Source of the DNA: RYN-230 sp963793825
GTDB taxonomy: Bacteria; Actinomycetota; Actinomycetes; Streptosporangiales; Streptosporangiaceae
Direction: 5' to 3'
Length of the DNA: 64,000 nucleotides
Assembly (NCBI GenBank): GCA_963793825.1
Contig: CAWCBE010000007.1
Location: 558,001-622,000, forward strand
Within the stretch, counting starts at the first letter, position 1, and every line of letters begins with the position of its first letter. The position numbers were made by a program, and so were the translations under genes. The notes under the pieces were generated by a model. The model did not search any database. It had not been told where the DNA came from and was given only the letters and a program-made list of their open reading frames with translations. Below, one piece after another: positions 8,294-16,047 of this stretch.

Positions 8294-9496
8294 TCAGAAC
8301 GTCTCGAGCAGGTACGGGGTGGCCGCGAACACCGTGTCCAGCCCCGCGTCGGTGGCCGGGTCACCGTCGGCGACCAGCCCGGCCCGGCGCAGCGTGCCCA
8401 GCGGCGTCCCGGCGTACAGCGCGGCCAGCCCGCGCGGGCCGGCCCGCAGCGGCCGCGCCGCCGTGCGGCCGGCCGGGCCGGGGCTGAGGGCGCCCTTCCC
8501 GCCGCTGACCTCCAGCGTCCACAGCCCCTCGTTGCCCGGGCACGCCGGGTCGGCCAGCCGGAGCCGGGCGGTGACCTCAGCGCCGGCCGGGAAACCCCGT
8601 TCCGCGATGGCGGCGGGCGCGTCGATCACGCGCAGCATCCAGGCCTCCCGGCCGGTCTGCGCCACGTCGGGTTCCCGGGTCAGCCAGTGCACCGGGTCGG
8701 CGGGCCCGAGGCAGGCCCGGACCGTGCTGGCGATGGACGAATGCGAGGCCACGATGCCCCAGATGGCCCGGGTGGTGGCGGCCGAGACGGCGAGCGCGCG
8801 GTCCACCCGCAGTTCGTCGTTGCCGTGCTGCCAGCGGTAGGCGAGGAACCCGTCCGGCGCGAGGTAGCAGAACCGGCCCTCGAGGCCGAGCCACTGCCGG
8901 ACGCTCTCCTCGTCGCGGAGGTTAGGGCCGCTGTCCCGCAGCGCCCGGTGCACGCTGGCCATCACCGTGAGGACCGCGGCGGCGTCCCCCGGCCCGCACC
9001 GGCGCAGCCGCGCCGGGGGCTGCTCGGCCCCGTCCGCCGCGGCCGCCGGGTCCGGGCGGACCAGGGAGTGCAGCGACCGCGCCGGGAAGGCCAGGGTCTC
9101 GCAGCCGCCGGCCGTCTCCCAGCCCAGGGACCGGTAGATCGACGAGGTCGCCGGGTACAGCACGGAAACCGGGTAGCCCCGCTCGGCGATCCGGCCGAGC
9201 AGGGCGGTCATCAGCGCCCGCCCGGTGCCCCGGCCGCGTTCCTCCGGCGCCACGGCCACGCCGGCCACCCCGGCCATCCGCAGCCAGCGGCCGGCCCAGC
9301 ACTGGGTCATGTCGTGGAAGCGCGCGGCCGCGATCATCCGGTCACCGTCGAAGGCGGCGAGATAGCGCTGCTCGCTGATGACGGCGGCGGCGGTGGCCTC
9401 CCAGTAGTGCGGGTCGCCGGCCGGCCCGAACGCGCGGACGCTCAGGTCCAGCAGCGCGGCCGTGTCGTCCGTGGCATCGAGTTCCCGGATGATCAC
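8294..9496 (-). CDS. Eis-like GNAT acetyltransferase
   Basis: Predicted acetyl-CoA dependent N-acetyltransferase of the Eis family (two GNAT-like domains plus a sterol-carrier-like C-terminal domain). Mycobacterial Eis acetylates aminoglycosides at several amines and also protein lysines. The 400-aa length matches the family. Visible features are the acetyl-CoA loop VAVAPEERGRGTGRALM (about 80-96), SSIYRSLGWE with Y121 at the place of the Eis general acid Tyr126, and a C-terminal Phe (ending LLETF), whose free carboxylate is the Eis catalytic base. It lies between yebC and ruvC, 27 bp after yebC ends. The true substrate is unknown. Confidence 0.85.
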   Translation of the reverse strand: MIIRELDATDDTAALLDLSVRAFGPAGDPHYWEATAAAVISEQRYLAAFDGDRMIAAARFHDMTQCWAGRWLRMAGVAGVAVAPEERGRGTGRALMTALLGRIAERGYPVSVLYPATSSIYRSLGWETAGGCETLAFPARSLHSLVRPDPAAAADGAEQPPARLRRCGPGDAAAVLTVMASVHRALRDSGPNLRDEESVRQWLGLEGRFCYLAPDGFLAYRWQHGNDELRVDRALAVSAATTRAIWGIVASHSSIASTVRACLGPADPVHWLTREPDVAQTGREAWMLRVIDAPAAIAERGFPAGAEVTARLRLADPACPGNEGLWTLEVSGGKGALSPGPAGRTAARPLRAGPRGLAALYAGTPLGTLRRAGLVADGDPATDAGLDTVFAATPYLLETF

Positions 9497-9524
9497 CTGA
9501 CGGGTGCCTCGCCTGATGCCGGCA

Positions 9525-10277
9525 TCAGCCCAGCTTCTCCATCACGTCGTCCGGCACGGAGTAGTTGGCGTACACGTCCTGCACGTCGTCGGAATCCTCC
9601 AGCGCCTCGATCAGCCGGAACACCCGCTTCGCCTGCTCCTCGTCCAGTTCCACCTCGACGGTGGGCAGGAACGCGGCCTCGGCCGACTCGTACTCGATCC
9701 CCGCGTCCTGCAGCGCGGTCCGCACCGCCACCAGGTCGCCCGGCTCACTGATCACTTCCAGCGACTCGCCGAGGTCGTTGACCTCCTCGGCGCCGGCGTC
9801 GAGCACCGCGGTGAGCACGTCATCCTCGCTGACCCCGCTGGCCTTGGGCATCAGCACGACGCCCTTCCGGTGGAACAGGTAGGACACCGAGCCGGGGTCG
9901 GCCATCGAGCCGCCGTTGCGGGTCAGCGCGGTCCGGACGTCCGCGGCCGCCCGGTTCCGGTTGTCGGTGAGGCATTCGACCAGGACGGCCACGCCACCGG
10001 GGGCGTACCCCTCGTAGGCGATGTTCTCGTACGAGGCGCCGCCGGCTTCCAGCCCGGCCCCGCGGCGGATGGCCCGGTCGATGTTCTCGTTCGGCACCGA
10101 GTTCTTCTTGGCCTTCTGCACCGCGTCATAGAGGGTGGGGTTGCCGGCCGGGTCGGCTCCGCCGGTCCGGGCGGCCACCTCCACGTTCTTGATCAGCTTG
10201 GCGAAGAGCTTTCCCCGCCGGGCGTCGATGACCGCCTTCTTGTGCTTGGTCGTGGCCCATTTGGAGTGGCCGCTCAT
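9525..10277 (-). CDS. yebC: YebC/PmpR family protein (TACO1-like)
   Basis: Conserved three-domain protein; family members act as a transcriptional regulator or, as shown for some members, help ribosomes through proline stretches. The 250-aa sequence starts with the family signature MSGHSKWATTKHKK, then RRGKLFAKLIKNVEVAAR, YEGYAPGGVAVLVECLTDN and the end VYANYSVPD. The ATG at 10277 overlaps the pdxT stop (ATGA), so it is translationally coupled to pdxT, an order also found in mycobacteria (pdxT-yebC). Confidence 0.96.
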   Translation of the reverse strand: MSGHSKWATTKHKKAVIDARRGKLFAKLIKNVEVAARTGGADPAGNPTLYDAVQKAKKNSVPNENIDRAIRRGAGLEAGGASYENIAYEGYAPGGVAVLVECLTDNRNRAAADVRTALTRNGGSMADPGSVSYLFHRKGVVLMPKASGVSEDDVLTAVLDAGAEEVNDLGESLEVISEPGDLVAVRTALQDAGIEYESAEAAFLPTVEVELDEEQAKRVFRLIEALEDSDDVQDVYANYSVPDDVMEKLG

Positions 10278-10892
10278 ATCCGATCCCTCACCATGTCTAC
10301 GAAAAGCGTGTGCACCCGCGGGTCACCGGTCAGCTCGGGGTGGAACGCGGTGGCCAGCGCGGGCCCCTGGCGGACCGCGACGATCCTACCGGTGCCCCGG
10401 TCGGTGCCGAGAACCTCGACGTCCGGGCCGGTCTGCTCGACCCACGGGGCGCGGATGAAGATGGCCCGCACCGGCGGCCCCGGCACGCCGGCCAGCGGGA
10501 TGTCCGCCTCGAACGAGTCCACCTGCCGGCCGAACGCGTTGCGCCGCACGGTCATGTCGATCCCGCCGAACGTCTGCTGGCCGCTGATGCCGTCCACCAC
10601 CCGGTCCGCCAGCATGATCATGCCAGCGCAGGACCCGAACACCGGCATTCCCGCGGCGATCCGCTTGCGCAGCGGGTCCATCAGCTCGAAGGTCACCGCG
10701 AGCTTCCAGATGGTGGTCGACTCCCCGCCCGGGATGATCAGCCCGTCCACCGCGTCCAGCTCACCGGGCCAGGCGCACCCGGGCCGGCCGGGCGCCGGCC
10801 GCGGACAGCGCCCGGAAATGCTCGGCCACGTCGCCCTGCAGGGCGAGCACGCCCACCACCGGCGAGCCGGCGGCGGACAGGTGGTCGGGCAT
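10274..10892 (-). pseudogene. pdxT: Pyridoxal 5'-phosphate synthase glutaminase PdxT, frameshifted
   Basis: Glutaminase that feeds ammonia to PdxS for vitamin B6 (PLP) synthesis. The coding sequence is split between two frames. ATG 10892 gives MPDHLSAAGSPVVGVLALQGDVAEHF and so on to VRLAR, then hits TGA at 10763-10761. The next frame, from about 10770 down, continues GELDAVDGLIIPGGESTT, then GSCAGMI (nucleophile Cys) and HPELTGD (His/Glu of the triad), ending at the TGA at 10276-10274 that overlaps yebC. Removing one G in the run at about 10767-10770 restores a 205-aa PdxT with every catalytic residue. Either the gene is recently inactivated or this is a one-base sequence error; pdxS is intact. 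Confidence 0.85.
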
Positions 10893-10971
10893 GGCTGATC
10901 CTTCCGGAACGGGATGGTTCGAGCGTATGACCCCATGACAACACCGGCGACCCCGGGTGATCTTCCCGGGC

Positions 10972-11568
10972 CTAGTCCGCCGCGGCAGCGGGCGGCTCCC
11001 CCATGCCCAGCTGCCGCTCGATCGCGGCCAGCCGGGCGTCGATCGCCCCCAGCCGGCTGAGGATCTCCTCCAGCTGCCCCCGGGAGCCCCCGATGCGCAC
11101 GGCGGCCTGGCCCTCGGCAACCGCGCTGCCGGGGCCGACGCCGAGCAGTTCGATCACCTGCTGGCGGGCCCGGCCCAGGTCCACGCCGAGATTGCCGAGC
11201 ACCCGGGCGGCCACGCCCTGGCCCTCCCGGATCAGGCCGAGCAGCAGGTGCTCGGTGCCGATGTACCCGTGCCCGAGCTGCTGCGACTCGCGCAGCGACA
11301 GCTCCAGCACCTTCTTGGCCCGGGGAGTGAACGGGATGTGCCCGGACCGCTGGTGCCCGCCCCGCCCGACGATCTCCCCGACCTGCTCGCGGACGGCCGC
11401 CAGGCTCACCCCCAGCGCCTCCAGGGCGTCCACGGCCACGCCCGCGCCCTCGTGGCACAGGCCGAGCAGCAGGTGCTCGGTCCCGATGTAGTCGTGGTCG
11501 AGGTCCCTGGCCTCCTCCTGGGCGAGGACGACGACCCGGCGGGCCCGGTCAGTGAACCTCTCGAACAT
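10972..11568 (-). CDS. Stand-alone double Clp N-domain protein
   Basis: The 198-aa protein consists of two Clp repeat (Clp-N) modules, as at the N-terminus of ClpC, without any AAA+ ATPase domain. It starts MFERFTDRARRVVVLAQEEA. The two repeats carry the same signature, HDYIGTEHLLLGLCHEGAGVA (about 25-45) and HGYIGTEHLLLGLIREGQGVA (about 99-119). A short C-terminal helix (about 160-190, RGQLEEILSRLGAIDARLAAIERQLG) looks coiled-coil. Such proteins (ClpC adaptor-like; some are called Clp protease N-terminal domain proteins) may present substrates to ClpC or bind phospho-arginine proteins. It sits between pdxS (36 bp) and pdxT (79 bp), probably in the same transcript. Function not known. Confidence 0.85.
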   Translation of the reverse strand: MFERFTDRARRVVVLAQEEARDLDHDYIGTEHLLLGLCHEGAGVAVDALEALGVSLAAVREQVGEIVGRGGHQRSGHIPFTPRAKKVLELSLRESQQLGHGYIGTEHLLLGLIREGQGVAARVLGNLGVDLGRARQQVIELLGVGPGSAVAEGQAAVRIGGSRGQLEEILSRLGAIDARLAAIERQLGMGEPPAAAAD

Positions 11569-11604
11569 GGCATGCTCCCCGTGGTAGGGGCGAAAGCGGC
11601 CGGG

Positions 11605-12540
11605 CTACCAGCCGCGGCCCGCGAAGCGCTGCGCGGACGGCAGGGTGTCCAGGTTGATGCCGACCATGGCCTCGCCCAGCCCGCGGGAGACCTTGGCGAC
11701 GACATCCGGGTCGTCGTGGAACGTGGTCGCCTTGACGATGGCCGCGGCCCGGGTGGCCGGGTCGCCGGACTTGAAGATGCCGGAGCCGACGAAGACCCCC
11801 TCCGCGCCGAGCTGCATCATCATCGCCGCGTCGGCCGGGGTGGCGATCCCGCCCGCGGTGAACAGCACGACCGGGAGCTTGCCGGTCCTGGCCACCTCGG
11901 CGACCAGCTCGTACGGGGCCTGCAGTTCCTTGGCCGCGGTGAACAGCTCCTCGTCGCGCAGCGTGGTCAGGCGGCGGATGTCACCGGAGATCTGGCGCAT
12001 GTGCCGGGTGGCCTCCACCACGTTGCCGGTGCCCGCCTCGCCCTTCGACCGGATCATCGCAGCGCCCTCGGCGAGCCGCCGCAGCGCCTCGGCGAGGCTG
12101 GTGGCACCGCAGACGAACGGCACGGTGAACGCCCACTTGTCCACATGGTGCGCCTCGTCGGCCGGGGTGAGCACCTCGGACTCGTCGATGTAGTCCACGC
12201 CGATGGCCTGGAGCACCTGGGCCTCGCCGAAGTGCCCGATCCGGCACTTGGCCATGACCGGGATGGACACCGCCGCGATGATCCCCTCGATCATGTCCGG
12301 GTCGCTCATCCGGGCGACCCCGCCCTCGGCGCGGATGTCGGCGGGCACCCGCTCCAGGGCCATCACGGCCACCGCCCCGGCGTCCTCGGCGATCTTGGCC
12401 TGCTCGGGGGTCACCACATCCATGATCACCCCGCCCTTGAGCATGTCGGCCATGCCGCGCTTGACCCGCGCGGTGCCGGTCTGCGGGGCGGCCTCCGCCG
12501 CGGCGGAGCCTGCGGGGCTGGACATGGCACTGCTTGACAC
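11605..12540 (-). CDS. pdxS: Pyridoxal 5'-phosphate synthase subunit PdxS
   Basis: Makes PLP from ribose-5-phosphate, glyceraldehyde-3-phosphate and ammonia in a dodecamer with PdxT. The core starts TARVKRGMADMLKGGVIMDVV. MALERVPADIRAEGGVARM, the catalytic lysine region MAKCRIGHF and MIRSKGEAGTGNVVEA are all conserved. The end is complete (LDTLPSAQRFAGRGW). I prefer GTG 12540 because GTGAGG lies 6 nt upstream. ATG 12525 (306 aa) is equally reasonable, and a longer start at 12594 is not supported by homology. It is followed by the Clp-N gene and pdxT. Confidence 0.95.
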   Translation of the reverse strand: MSSSAMSSPAGSAAAEAAPQTGTARVKRGMADMLKGGVIMDVVTPEQAKIAEDAGAVAVMALERVPADIRAEGGVARMSDPDMIEGIIAAVSIPVMAKCRIGHFGEAQVLQAIGVDYIDESEVLTPADEAHHVDKWAFTVPFVCGATSLAEALRRLAEGAAMIRSKGEAGTGNVVEATRHMRQISGDIRRLTTLRDEELFTAAKELQAPYELVAEVARTGKLPVVLFTAGGIATPADAAMMMQLGAEGVFVGSGIFKSGDPATRAAAIVKATTFHDDPDVVAKVSRGLGEAMVGINLDTLPSAQRFAGRGW

Positions 12541-12607
12541 TGCGAACCTCACTCGGTCGTGGAACAGGATGTCGCGGAAGGGCTCTCCTCCCATGGTAGG
12601 CGCTCGG

Positions 12608-13171
12608 TCAGCTGGTCAGATGGGGCATGTCCGAGCCGCGCCCGCCGCCGTCCCCGACGACCAGGGAATCGTCGATCTCGAAGAACTCGGGCATCGGGGC
12701 ACCGCCGGCCAGCCCGAGCACCCGGGCCAGCCAGCGCCGCCGGGCTGCCTGGGTGGCGGCGACCACGTCGTTGTAGAACTTCCGGGCCAGGAACACCTGG
12801 TGGGTGGCGGCCTCGAGCTCGGCGAGGATTTCCTCGGCGCTCGGCCCGCCATCCAGCGAGGCGCGGAAGTCAGGCTGGCTGAGCACGGCCCGCAGGGCGC
12901 GGGTGAGGTCGCTCTCGGCCAGTTCGGTGGGCTCGCCGGCCGCCCGGGCATCGTGCGCGGCGCCGGCCAGCAGCAGGCTGGTGGCCGGGTCAAGCAGCCC
13001 GCAGGCGGCCAGCTCCAGGGCCACCGAGCTGCGCCGGACCAGCGCGGCGTCCAGGGCGGCCCGGGCGGCGTCGACCCGGGCGTGCAGCCGGTCCAGCCGC
13101 CCGGCCCGCCAGGATACGTAGACGCCGATGAGGACGGCCGCCACCACGATCAGGATGATGTCGATCAGCAT
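12608..13171 (-). CDS. LemA-like single-pass membrane protein
   Basis: The protein has 187 aa from ATG 13171. The N-terminus MLIDIILIVVAAVLIGVYVSW is one membrane helix, followed by long amphipathic helices. ARVDAARAALDAALVRRSSV resembles the LemA segment after the helix, and ARKFYNDVVAATQAARRRW plus the later PEFFEIDD resemble the LemA C-terminal signature (RxFYNdxV...FF). LemA proteins are membrane-anchored four-helix bundles of unknown biochemical role. The gene is 40 bp downstream of pimA, where mycobacteria carry a different gene (Rv2609c). Family assignment is by motif only. Confidence 0.7.
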   Translation of the reverse strand: MLIDIILIVVAAVLIGVYVSWRAGRLDRLHARVDAARAALDAALVRRSSVALELAACGLLDPATSLLLAGAAHDARAAGEPTELAESDLTRALRAVLSQPDFRASLDGGPSAEEILAELEAATHQVFLARKFYNDVVAATQAARRRWLARVLGLAGGAPMPEFFEIDDSLVVGDGGGRGSDMPHLTS

Positions 13172-13211
13172 GCCGGGCTCCCGGGGGGCCGGCGGCCCGC
13201 GGGGCGGGGGG

Positions 13212-14339
13212 TCACCGGACGGCCCCGACCTGGCCGTAAGCGGCGACGACCGCCTCGTACACCCGGACCACGTCCCGGGCCACCACCGGCCAGTCGTAGG
13301 CCCGCACCGCCTCGGCCGCGGCCGCTGACAGGGCGGCGCGCCGCGCCGGGTCATCCAGCAGCCGGGCCGCGGCCCGGGCCAGCGCGGCCGGGTCGCCGGT
13401 CTCGAACAGCTCGCCGGCCTGCCCGCCGCGCAGCACCTGGCGGAACGCGTCCAGGTCGCTGGCCACGATCGGGGCCCCCGCGGCCATCGCCTCGGCGAGC
13501 ACGATGCCGAAGCTCTCCCCGCCGGTGTTCGGCGCGCAGAACACGTCCACCGAGTGGTACACCCGGGCCTTGTCTTCCTCGGTGACCTGGCCGAGCAGGA
13601 TCACCCGCGAGCGCAGCGGCGCGGGCACCTTGCCGAGGATCTCCTCCACATCCCCCGGCCCGGCCAGCAGCAGCCGCAGCCCGGGCCGGACCGGGCCCAG
13701 CTCGGCGAACGCGCGGAGCAGCACGTCGAGGCCCTTGCGCGGCTCGTCCATCCGGCCCAGGAAGCCCAGCGCGCCGCCGTCGCCCGGCCAGCCGGGCAGC
13801 GGGGCCGCCTTCTCGTACCGGCTGACCGTCACCCCGTTGGGGATGAGCACCGCGTCCCCGCCCATGTGCTCGACGAGCGTGGTCCGGGCCGCCTCGGACA
13901 CCGCGATCCGCCCGGTGATCTTCTCCAGCGCGGTCTGCAGGGCCGGGTAGGCGGCGTGCATGACCCGGGACCGCGGCGTGGCGGTGTGCACGGTCGCGAC
14001 GATCGGCCCGTCCGCCACCCAGCAGGCGAGCAGCGACAGGCTGGGCGCCGCCGGCTCGTGCACGTGCAGCACGTCAAAGCCGCCCTCCTTGATCCAGCGG
14101 CGCACCCGGCTGGCGGAGCGGAAGCCGAAGGCGAGCCGGGCCACCGAGCCGTTGTAGGGCACCGGGACGGCGCGCCCGGCCGGCACCACGTAGCGGGGCA
14201 GCGGGGTGTCGTCGTCGGCCGGGGAGATGACCGACACCTCGTGGCCGAGCCCGATCAGCGCCTCGGCCAGGTCCCTGATGTGCTGCTGCACCCCGCCGGG
14301 CACGGCCCAGGTGTAGGGGCAGACGATGCCGACGCGCAT
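13212..14339 (-). CDS. pimA: Phosphatidylinositol alpha-mannosyltransferase PimA
   Basis: GT4 enzyme that transfers the first mannose from GDP-mannose to phosphatidylinositol on the cytoplasmic face of the membrane, starting PIM synthesis. The protein is 375 aa. The N-terminus MRVGIVCPYTWAVPGGVQQHI carries the PimA GGVQ loop. The C-terminal Rossmann domain has LGFLGRMDEPRKGLDVLL and the GT4 nucleotide-sugar motif GESFGIVLAEAMAAG. The ATG overlaps the patA stop by one base (TGATG). The pgsA-patA-pimA order matches mycobacteria, which supports the specific assignment over a generic glycosyltransferase. Confidence 0.93.
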   Translation of the reverse strand: MRVGIVCPYTWAVPGGVQQHIRDLAEALIGLGHEVSVISPADDDTPLPRYVVPAGRAVPVPYNGSVARLAFGFRSASRVRRWIKEGGFDVLHVHEPAAPSLSLLACWVADGPIVATVHTATPRSRVMHAAYPALQTALEKITGRIAVSEAARTTLVEHMGGDAVLIPNGVTVSRYEKAAPLPGWPGDGGALGFLGRMDEPRKGLDVLLRAFAELGPVRPGLRLLLAGPGDVEEILGKVPAPLRSRVILLGQVTEEDKARVYHSVDVFCAPNTGGESFGIVLAEAMAAGAPIVASDLDAFRQVLRGGQAGELFETGDPAALARAAARLLDDPARRAALSAAAAEAVRAYDWPVVARDVVRVYEAVVAAYGQVGAVR

Positions 14340-15295
14340 CAGGGGCCGCCTGCCTGCCCGGCGGCGGCATGGGCGGCGTCCGCGGCAGCCAGCCGGGCGG
14401 GATCCAGGTCGGCGGTGAACACCCGCTGCAGCATGTGCCAGTCCTGGGGGTGCGCCCGGATGCCCTCCTCATAGGCCCGGGCGACCTGCTGGGTCATCAC
14501 CGCCACCTTCTCCCGCCGGGTGCCGTCCGCGGGCACCGGCACCTGCTCGTGGATCCGGGCGCCCCAGGCCGTCTCCTCGAACCACAAGGTAACGGGCAGC
14601 AGCGCGGCGCCGGTCTGCACGGCCAGCGCGGCCGGACCGCCCATCATCCGGGCAGGCTCGCCGAAGAAGTCCACCTCGATGCCCCGGCCGGTCACGTCGC
14701 GGTCCGACACCAGGCAGACCAGGCCGCCGGCCCGCAGCCGCTGGGCCAGCACGCCGAACCGGCTGTCCCCGCCGGTGGCCGGCAGGACCTCGAAGCCGAG
14801 CCCCTCCCGGAAGGCCAGGAACCGCTGGAACAGCGACTCCGGCCTGAGCCGCTCGGCCACCGTGGTGAACGTGCCAGCCGCCCGGTCGATGATCCAGACC
14901 CCGGCCTGCTCGTAGTTGCCCATGTGCGGCAGGGCGACGACCACGCCCCGGCCGGCCGCCAGGGCGCCGAGCAACCTTTGCTCGTCCGTGGCGTGCATCC
15001 CGGCCATGATCTGGTCCCGGCCGATCACCGGGAGCCGGAACACCTCCAGCCAGTACCGGGAGTAGGACTCCATGGCGGCGCGGGACAGCGCCCGGAGTTC
15101 CTTCCCGGAGGCCTGCGGCCCCAGCACCCGGCGCAGGTTGGCCTCCAGCGTCGCCACCCGCGGCCCCTGGCGGCGCCAGGCCACGTCCCCGGCGGCCAGG
15201 AAGGCGTGGCGGGCGGCGGCTTCCGGCATCCGGCACACGATCTTCCAGCCGAGCGCGTACGCCGCGTCGGTCAGCCGGTCCTGCACCGAGGTCAC
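14339..15295 (-). CDS. patA: Phosphatidylinositol mannoside acyltransferase PatA
   Basis: Adds a palmitoyl-type acyl chain to the first mannose of PIM1/PIM2 at the inner leaflet. The protein is 318 aa from GTG 15295, which overlaps the pgsA stop (GTGA). An upstream in-frame extension is antisense shadow. It belongs to the LpxL/HtrB-type acyltransferases: HMGNYE (about 122-127) is the H-x4-E catalytic motif, and LVSDRDVTGRGIEVDFFG and MMGGPAALAVQTGAALLPV follow as in the family. It lies between pgsA and pimA, with overlaps on both sides. Confidence 0.92.
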   Translation of the reverse strand: MTSVQDRLTDAAYALGWKIVCRMPEAAARHAFLAAGDVAWRRQGPRVATLEANLRRVLGPQASGKELRALSRAAMESYSRYWLEVFRLPVIGRDQIMAGMHATDEQRLLGALAAGRGVVVALPHMGNYEQAGVWIIDRAAGTFTTVAERLRPESLFQRFLAFREGLGFEVLPATGGDSRFGVLAQRLRAGGLVCLVSDRDVTGRGIEVDFFGEPARMMGGPAALAVQTGAALLPVTLWFEETAWGARIHEQVPVPADGTRREKVAVMTQQVARAYEEGIRAHPQDWHMLQRVFTADLDPARLAAADAAHAAAGQAGGP

Positions 15296-15912
15296 GCGTT
15301 GTCCTTTCCGGCCCGCCCGGGGCCGATGGCCTTGCGCACCACCAGGACGCGCTGCGCGAACGTGACCGTGGCGCCCGCCGCCACCAGCCACAGCCCGATG
15401 GCCAGCACGAATGGCACGCCGAGCCCGGACAGCCCGGCCGCGACCAGCGCGACCACCAGCCGTTCCGAGCGCTCGGCCACGCCCACATCGGCGCGCAGCC
15501 CCAGCCCCTCGGCCTTCGCCCGGGCGTACGACACCATGCCGCCGGCCACCAGGCAGTACAGCGCCACGCCCGCCAGCACCGGCTGGTGGCTGCGGGCCAG
15601 CCAGATGGCCAGCCCGGAGAACACCGCGGCGTCGCCGACCCGGTCCAGCGTCGAGTCCAGGAAGGCACCCCACGAGCCCGAGGTGCCCTTCACCCGGGCC
15701 AGCAGCCCGTCCAGCATGTCGAACATGGCGAAGGCCCAGCAGACCAGGGCGCCGACGAACAGGTGGCCGGTCGGGAACAGCGCCAGCGCACCGGCCGCGA
15801 CGCCCACCGTCCCGGTCACCGTGATCATGTTGGGCGTGATCCGGGTGCGCGCCAGCGCCTCGCCGACCGGGGTCAGCAGCCGGGCGAAGAAGGGTCGCAG
15901 CGCGTTCAGCAT
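15292..15912 (-). CDS. pgsA: Phosphatidylinositol phosphate synthase PgsA
   Basis: CDP-alcohol phosphatidyltransferase that joins CDP-diacylglycerol and inositol-1-phosphate to give phosphatidylinositol phosphate, the precursor of PI and PIMs. The 206-aa polytopic membrane protein carries the full signature D-x2-D-G-x2-A-R-x8-G-x3-D-x3-D: it runs from DMLDGLLAR to GAFLDSTLDRVGD. The end, KAIGPGRAGKDNA, is cytoplasmic. It starts the pgsA-patA-pimA operon at ATG 15912, divergent from fusA2 across 135 bp. In mycobacteria this gene is followed upstream by the HIT gene and thrS; here those two lie 4.2 kb away. Confidence 0.93.
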   Translation of the reverse strand: MLNALRPFFARLLTPVGEALARTRITPNMITVTGTVGVAAGALALFPTGHLFVGALVCWAFAMFDMLDGLLARVKGTSGSWGAFLDSTLDRVGDAAVFSGLAIWLARSHQPVLAGVALYCLVAGGMVSYARAKAEGLGLRADVGVAERSERLVVALVAAGLSGLGVPFVLAIGLWLVAAGATVTFAQRVLVVRKAIGPGRAGKDNA

Positions 15913-16047
15913 GGCCGTCTGATCCTACTGGTGGCCGGGACGACGCGGACGATTCCATCTGGGGTCTTGTTATCGGGTGGCCGGCAGGTAAAGGCTGGTC
16001 GTGAGGCAGCCGAACGGACCAAGGACGGACCACAGGAGGCGAGGCTC

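Noticed and set aside
6737..9751. Long plus-strand frame across ruvB to yebC
   Set aside because: It is antisense to several well-recognised genes and shows no domain.
10767..10775. Programmed frameshift in pdxT
   Set aside because: No slippery heptamer or following stem-loop is evident, and pdxT in other organisms is a single frame. A mutation or sequence error is simpler.
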